DNA from: Apoderus coryli
Taxonomy: Eukaryota; Arthropoda; Insecta; Coleoptera; Attelabidae
Direction: 5' to 3'
NCBI GenBank assembly: GCA_911728435.2
Contig: OU452200.1
Location: forward strand, 31,945,715-32,009,714
DNA length: 64,000 nt
Position 1 is the stretch's first letter. Each line of letters starts with the position of its first letter. Positions 27,601-36,600 of this stretch are shown here, piece after piece. A program made the position numbers and the translations under genes. The notes beneath the pieces are model-generated. The model was given only the letters and a program-made list of their open reading frames with translations, was not told the DNA's origin and searched no databases.

Positions 27601-30600
27601 CCTAAACGTTTCGGAGCAATATAATAAAAATCGCTGTCTAGATTGAATGTGACGCATTTGCCTACATATGTTTATATTTCTCTAATACTTTAAGCTATAG
27701 AAGCCGCTGGTGAAATTTTCCAATTAAAAGTTGTCCCACAACATCATCGACCCATACGTTAGATTAGACATCGTAGACGGATTATAGTTCAAGAAGTTAA
27801 TTCTCGATCATGCGGCCTTATGTTTGAATGAAAAAGTAGGTAAACTAAATGACTTAATTAGAGAATCTTTCAAGCCTTACATAATGGTTATTTTTATCAA
27901 TTTATGTTAATAGAGCTTTCTTTGCAGAGCCATTGATTGACAACCCATAATTTAGTATAGATCAAAGTTTAGGATTTATAATTAAAATGCCTTATTTATT
28001 TTAAAGAAGTCTTATCACCATATCTTCGAGTGGTTGTAAGTATTTTGTTAATATAGACGACTGGTTGGTATTCGGATTCATCCTAACATACAAACAGAAG
28101 GCTGAGAAAATATATCCAAAATACTGCTTGTATTTATCTTCTACTGAAGCTAAAAAACAGCAATCGCGAAAATATACTATTTAGATAATACAAAACATAC
28201 ATAAAGTTAGCTCATAGTAAATTACGTTAGGATCTTAAAATACCTCATGATATGTTGCATTTTCGGTCATTGCCTGAAGTATTTTTTCCCTTAGAATTAT
28301 TATACAAACAGTTTTTCTATCTTGACAAGTGATGTTACCAACACAAAAAAATATAAACAACATAGTAGCACACAAAGTAAAGTTCTAACAATTACCTACT
28401 AATAACGTAATAATTTAATAGCAGTACATCCAAAAAATATGTCATCTTAGTTTTATTTTAAACACTTACCAGACATTTTATCGCTCATGTATTGAATCAA
28501 ATAAGAAATTTGCTATCAAATTTTTAGTAACTTATATTATAATGAAATTGATCATAAGACAACAGTATTCTACAAATAATTATTTAAACTAACATTATCT
28601 AAAGCAATTTTTTATCAAGTTACCGACAATTATCGATTTACGCAAATATTCATGATAACGGGCAATCAGTTATATCAACATTAAAGATATACCTACATGG
28701 TACACTCATGTTTGGATGACACAAATACGTAATAAAAACAATTTCTTTGTATTTGTTTCACGCTTTATCTATGGGCTCTTTGGTCCCTTATGATGAACAC
28801 ATCCTATGGCATGGCATATTGCAAAAATCAGAATAACCACGGAAAGGAGTAAAATCATAGTATTGGAAATAATGTTGAAGTACGTGGCCAAGCGTGAAGG
28901 AATGAATCCTTGAGTATACAAGGTATCAAACTTAAAAAAAAAAAGTATTTTTTTTTCGTAAATTTATTTGGATCCTTTACCCAATTTTGTTGAAATATCG
29001 CAGTGTTACGTATGGTGTTAAGGGGTTAATATTTATAATTAGCCCCAACTAGTTTAAAACTTATTATTGTGAACGCGCAAAAAAAAAAATTGAGATAAAG
29101 ACGGATACAACCATTTTGAACTTCCCTGAGACGATGAAGACCATTTCCAGATGGAAGTTTGTCGATGTATCTGTATGTTTTCTTCCACGATAGCGCCCAA
29201 ACGCTTTAACCAATTTGGTATATGAGGTTGGTGGAGTCCTAGGATGAACCCATTAGTTTTTGGTTGAAATCGCTTAAGCCCGGTGATAGGGGTGGAGACA
29301 ACCGCTAAATTTTCAAATAGCAGTAGCACTTTTGATATTTGCCCCCATAATTCTCGAGAAAATTGCGTTTAAAATTTCACTTAGCTCAGCTTATGGCTTT
29401 AGCAAATATTTCGCGAGTGTCGTTACTGTGAATACTCTATATTTTGCATATGTAAGATCCAAGCTTGAGTATTGCTCTTTGGTCTGGTACCCCTGCTATG
29501 ACTGTGATATTCAAATGATTGAGAAAGTTCAGCGTAAATTTTTAAAATGTTTGTGCTTTAAGATTGATGGAACTTACCCGGATCGCGGAATACCTTACAA
29601 ATATCTTATTGACCGATTTCATTTTCAAAGTTTAAGTTTAAGGAGAAGTTTGTTTAGTATAAGCTTCCTATATAAGATATTCAATAGTGATGTAGTGTGC
29701 CCTGAGCTACTGGAAAAGGTATCTCTGTTGGTTCCGCGTATCAATGCTAGAAGTTCTATTGCATTTTATAATGAGCGAGCCAGAACAAATGTTATACTAA
29801 AATCTCCCATTTATACATGTGCCGGCAATTTAATTTGGTTAATGATCAGTGTGATATATTTTTTGATTCTCTGAATGAAATATTGTCTTCCGCGGAATCA
29901 ATACTAAGGGAACTTGATGTTCATTAATACTTGTGTACTTTGGTTGATTTTCGTTGTTTATTGATGTACCTACTGTTATTTAATATAGTTAAGCTTTAGT
30001 TATAATTGGTTTTTGCACGCATTGCTCTGTAAATGGAACTTGTTCTGTTGAGTAATAAAGCTATTATTATTATTATTCACCAGATAGGTAGCGTCATTAA
30101 CAGAGCGTTCGATACGCATGCTGGCAATAAGTACTATTTTTTTCTAATTTTTGAATAAAGTTTGTTGCGTTAGTTTATTGGAAATAATGAAAATAATGCA
30201 GTTATAATAATAATAATTATTAAAATTCTGTTTCGTTACGCAGGTCATATATTTTTTGGATTATATTATATCTTGTCGGGCAAGTTTTAGGAGGACACAT
30301 CCGATGTTTTTTACATTGCATCATGCAATTTTATAATTGAAACTTTTTAATTTCTAGCATTTTTTTCATATCTGGCTTCGTTTTTGAAAATATAATAATA
30401 AACCCTTTATCGCATGTCCCTGGGACAAAACATAACGCTATTTATTACTGTAATGTTTTTAAAAGTAACTACCAATGAAATACTATTATTGTTCAGACAA
30501 ATTTGACTTTGACAATCATATTCAGTTATTTAATTTATTCATTAGTGCCATAAAACAATGCTTCATTCACAGCGAAATTGGGCTCATTGCTCTTGACGAT

Positions 30601-33600
30601 TTGAAGTGCTATAAGCGTGTGGGAGGCTCACCTGATTGATATCTTATTCAGGATGAATGGGTTAGATTTGAATGTATCCAAGTGTTTTTATATTCGGGCG
30701 GCTCTGGAGTGTAGGTAAATTATGTTGAACATATCAAGCTGCCAAGAACTGTGATTCATCAGGCGTTGTTCGGTGGACTTTCGCAGTATTAGCACTATAA
30801 GATCGCTGTACACAGCGCTTCTAAGGCCACACTTGGAATATGTGCTCTATGGAGCCCATCTTATGCTTGTCACGCTGCCTATATAGGAGTTCAGCACCGA
30901 TTTCTCCGTTATGTTCATTTTAACTTGGCCGTGAAACACCGATCGACAATATTTAGAACTATGACATTTTGCTGGATGAATTGGCATTTGCCACGTTGAC
31001 CACCTGCTGGATTAGCAGCGACTTGACTATTTTTTACAAGATTCTGAATAACATGCTTTCATCTTCTTACTTACGTATATCGGAGGTGATGGACAAGAGC
31101 GGTCAGATGAATGTGATGGCCACGTTGACTACCCGCAGGATTAGCAGGGACATGACTATTTTTTGCAAGATTCTGAATAACATGCTTTCATCTTCTTACA
31201 TGCTTACTGACGTAAATCGGAGGTCATGGACAAGAGCGGTCAGAGGAATGTGATCTATACTGAGTTTGCGAAAGCACTTGAAAGGGTGTTGTTGCACAAG
31301 TTGGATCGGTTTGGTTTTGTTGTAACAAAATAGAACACCACACGCCACTGATGTTAAAGTATATATGTGTTATCACATCCTAGATACTTGGGTAGCAATT
31401 TTGCCAGTATCCAAAATTTCTTATAACTACTTTATTTATTATTGTAACATAAATATAAACAGTCGTTCTTAAATTTTTTCTATCTATGGAAATAAATATA
31501 AACGTACCCTTATACCGTTTTATGACAAACACATGGGTTTTGAGAGGCCAGTAATATTATCTGCATAAATATTGCCAAAGCTTTTAAACTATCTTTCTCA
31601 AAAGATATTTTTTTGTTTCCTTCCCAGTGGTGGCGATTTGCTCACGGTTGTTTTCCTTAATATTGTCGAAATACCTACTTATTTAGGTGATTATATATAT
31701 ATCTATAGGTAATTGGAGGGCTAACATGGTTTTTCCCACATCAAAGTATGAAAATAACGGGCTAAAAGATATGTGATTTTTCTCCAGTGGCTCCTGGGGA
31801 TTAAAAAGTCACTATATAATCGTATTGTTTCTCACTTTACAACCGGTAGGGTCTTGTTGATCTGCTGAAGGACCTCCAACATAAGGTACCTACATTAGTA
31901 ACAATAATTATCACAGACTAAATAAAAGAATTAAATTATATTATAATTTTAATAATAATTTTCCCCCCCTTATGTTAACCACTGAAGATGAGAATATTAT
32001 GTCTCGAAACATGTATGGTTTATTAGTTTATTGACACAATTTTTAACAAAATAAAGAGATTTATTTGTGGAGAAGACGAAGTTTGATTTATCAGTAAAAT
32101 AGTAAGTTTTTCTAAAGTTTCTTAATTATCAGTCGACGGAAAGTTTTGATCGGTAAGCTCTTTTGTGTTATTCTTTTTAATATCTCTAAATAAAATAAAG
32201 ATATAAAAGTTCTGGAATTTGAGGATCAAAAAAGGATTATCTATTATATTTGCTTATCTAAACTTTTCGACTCAAGGAATCATCTCTTGAAGTTTGTCCA
32301 CGTACTTCAATAATAGCCTGTATTCCACGAAATAATTAATAATACCTAAGATATTTTTCATCAATGGAACATCACATACGCTTACGTAAACAATGTATTC
32401 TAAATGTTGTTCTATTGTTTTAGATATTATAATGGAGTTGTGTTTTATGAATGTTCTTACCAATATCGTTTGGAAGTTGATATCTGGCGGCTTCCTCTTC
32501 AATTTTCGTTCGAGGAAAATATAAAGGCAATAAAACGTCATATATACCTAAGTCTACTTTGTCAACAACAAATATCACAGTATCTAGGGAACTACCGTGA
32601 TGTTCTAAAAATCTTCGAACAGTACCTGTAAAAATACGTTTTAAAACGTTAGCATGCAAAGTATTATAACCAATATGAATGTTGAAGGAAACGACTAGTT
32701 ACGAGGGTTGCTATTTATGTATTGACAATAGAAAGAACAAACCAATTAATTTTATCAAAAATATTTTAAATGCTTTTGAAAATATTCTCCTCTCAGATCT
32801 ATACACTTTTGCATGCGATGAAACGACCCTTCAAAGCACTTTGCCCAGTCAGAAGACGATAGCTCTAAAACATGAAAAACATGTTTTTGAAGGCCTCAAC
32901 CGCTCCTTCGGACGATGTTGTGTTGTGTTGTCTACGCAGTTTATTTTTAATTAATCACATAAGAAGAAATAATTGGTTGGCAAGTCGGGGCTGTAAGGTG
33001 TCCAAATACTCGTTTGTTGCAAGTGATGTGTGTGAGCTCGCATTGTCGTAATGCAACACGATTCGTCGTTTTGGATTGGTTTCTCTCAATTTACCGAAAA
33101 CTTCGGGCAAACAAATGGTCGTATACCACGCTGAATTAACGGTCTTCTGATTTCCTAGAGTCACAGTTGCGACATGACCGGACTTCGTGAAGAAACACGC
33201 CACCATTTGCTTTTTAACGCTTCGGGGACGAACAACTTTTGCTGGCTTTTCTTCACATTGAAACACCCAAACTGCCGATTGGCCTTTTCTTTCTGGCTCA
33301 TAGGCAAAAAACCCCGACGCGTGAACTGTAACGTTGCTGTGTACGGCTTTAGATCGGACCGACTCTTTTTTTAAGCACCTGTGAGCAAATGTGCAATCCA
33401 ACGCAACATAGCTTGCGAACATCCAAATGTTCGTGCAAAATCTTATATATGCGGGTCATATTAATGCATAAACTTGCCTCGATTTCACGATGTCACATGA
33501 CGATCTTCTTCAATTAGTTTTCGCACATCGTCAATGGTTTCCGGGACAATGACCGATACCAGTGTTGCCAGTTCTCAATACATAAATAGCAACCCTCGTA

Positions 33601-36600
33601 CAAATGAATTAAAAATACTTTATGAATAATATAAAGCATCGCTTACGTATAGCTATGTGAGCTCCCTCATCAGGTGGATAGTTTCTTTTTACAGAATTTA
33701 TAACACTTAAAGCTATCGAATGTAATCCAGTTTCTTTCGCTTTTTGTAGTACACTTCTGCAAATACCAAAAACCTTTTTTAATTTATACTAATACTACAA
33801 TGTTTAAAATGTTACCTATAGCAAGTATGTAACGTATTTTCTGACGCTGTTTGATACTTCACATTATAACGAGGTCCAACTGTATGAATAATATATCTAG
33901 CAGGCAATGCATATCCTTGAGTCAATCTAACTTCTCCAGTACGGCATTCTATAAGAGAAAATAATTATTTAGAACCATTACTAATTACTGAGAAAACAAT
34001 AACTAAATTAAAACATGTTTACAATAACACAAGTTAGGAAAAGCTAAGATTTTTATGGACAACAACTCATATTTGCCCCATTTTATCTCAAATCTGCCAA
34101 CCACGCATATTTTACAATAACAGTATAAATGCAATTCCAGCTTTTGTCACCACGAAAATTATTACTTCGCTAGAGGTTGCTGCCTGATTTCAGCTGACGG
34201 TGAGACGTAGTGCCGCCAGGTTTGATACATCTCCAGCTTTTGCGATATAAACGCAAGTATAACTTAACTAGCGTTTTCTTTCTAATAGAAGTCTTGAATC
34301 TGACGGAGCCGCAGAAATAAATTAAAATTAATTTGTATGGGCAACAAATGAGTTCTCAAAAAGGCATAAGCAGACCCGTACGTATCTCTTCGTTTTAATA
34401 AAGTCTGTCATTTTCTCTGCGAAATTCGATGCTCGTGTATCACATTAGTTGAATATTGTTACAAAAATTAATAAATTACATTTTCAAAAAAAAAGCTAAA
34501 CTGTAAGCTGAACCACGAATTTGAATAATGGGGATTCTACACTTTCGATATCTACAAGTATTGGAGAGTCAAATTTAATTGATCTATAAGTCATCCACAA
34601 TAATAAATTACTATTTTCCTAGACTTGGCAAAATATGTTTGGTATTGAATGAAATTTTGGAATTTATTACTGCTACTTTTAGTTAAAATTTAAAAAAATC
34701 GGTTGTGTCACCCCAAAACATTCCCGACAAGATATAATATAATCAAAAATATATGTCCTGCGTAACGAAACAGATTTCGATAAATTATTCAAGAATTAAA
34801 AAACTAAATATTGCCAGAGCTGGGATTCGAACCCAGAACCTTCCGCATACGAAGCGCACGCTCTATCAATGACGCCAAAAACACTTTATTATATTCTAAT
34901 AAGAGTTATAGGTTCCAACTACCTAACTGGTGAAATTTTAAACGCAATTTTTAATTACTTTTAAATGATGTATCACACGACCCTACTGCTTTTTGACAAT
35001 TTGGCGGTTGTGTCCACCACTATCACAGGGCTATAGCGATTTCAACCAAAAACTAATGGGTTCATTCATCTTAGGCTCCCGCGAACTCATACACCAAAAT
35101 TTAACTCAATTGGTTAAAGCGTTTAAGCGCTATCGTGGAAGAATACATACAGACACACACACACAGACTTCCATCTGGAAATGGTCTTAATTGTCTCAAG
35201 GAACTTCAAAATGGTTATCCGTATTTATCTCAAATTTTTTTAGCGCGTCCGTTTCTCTGCGCGGGAAAGTAAAACACTGCTTTTTTTTGTCGACATTTAA
35301 ATGTCTTCGAGCTTTTGCTCGTGACAATCAGACAATTAATAAATATTAATTCTTGTATCTAATTTGTTACCCGGATGAGATGAAAAGTTTCCGGCCTAAT
35401 ATAGAGATGGTGCCAATATGTCAGATTTTTTGCTAGTTTGCGATAACACTATCCCTGCGTACCCTGTTTTTACTTTTAAGATCGATTGCTCTGTTATGAT
35501 AAGATGGACAGCATATTAAACTAGACTCGTCGGTTGCTTCCTGAAATTGGAGAAACGGTTTAAACGTACGTTCATTAAGATTTCTATTTGAAAGACCTAA
35601 TGTCATTCAAATTAAATAAGAAATGGGCTCAACACTGAATGACTATTGTCTACTATATTAAACGATCGAACAGTGGGTTTCGAATTTTGTAAACGGTCAT
35701 ACGAGAGTTCATTTTTCGTATTATTGAAAATGCATCAGAAAAAAATTTCTAAAAGAACAATGACAAAATATAACTCTGCAATGTTAATTTATACTCATCG
35801 TTAAGTAATTCTTTAGTGAAATTCAGCAGTTCAGTTACATTCTATAGAGTAGATTTTTAATAGTCCTACAAACGTTAATCCAACTGTTTTGATCACAACA
35901 TGAATAGAACAAATTTATGGAACAAGATTCTTAGACATCAAATTTGTATAGTAAACGATCCGTCAACGCTTATAAATCATCAAATTGTTAGTTGGGTTCA
36001 GTTCTTAATACTCCAAAAATACTCGCCAATTTGTCAAACAAAATGTATTTGAAATGATGTATAACAGATATAGAATATTAAATAAACCGAAATTCTAACG
36101 TTTTTAAGAAAAAGAAATACCAAACGACACAGTTTTATACATCAATTATTGTAAGTAGAATTTACCTTTTACATTGGAACTGATTTCATGTTTCAAATTT
36201 TCTCCAGCCCTTTCAAAAATACGATTACTAATTTGATTGTTGTTGTTCATGGTTTCATTAGTTGAATTAACAATGGCATCTATTTGAAGGCAAGAAATAT
36301 CACCCTCCCTAAAAACATACATAAAAAAATAAATTATTAAAATATCAAAAACGGTACAAGTAAAAAAGTGCATTAGCGATGATCCTAGTGCAGATGCACC
36401 TAAAAAATGTTCCTAGGTACCACCAAAAGTTCTCGAAGTGTTTACCAAAAGATGATAGCAACATTTGTCTCAAAAGCATGTCATGAGCAAGAGTCCCTCT
36501 GCAAGTGTATAAAACCATTTGTTTGAAGGAAGTCATATTCACTTTCTTACCATAAAATAATTTTGTGATTGATATCAGGATCATATGGAAACGGTGAATT

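Noticed and set aside
34812..34876. tRNA gene on the minus strand
   Set aside because: The T-arm is perfect but the acceptor strands do not pair; the same body sequence follows in other copies, so it is a SINE head.
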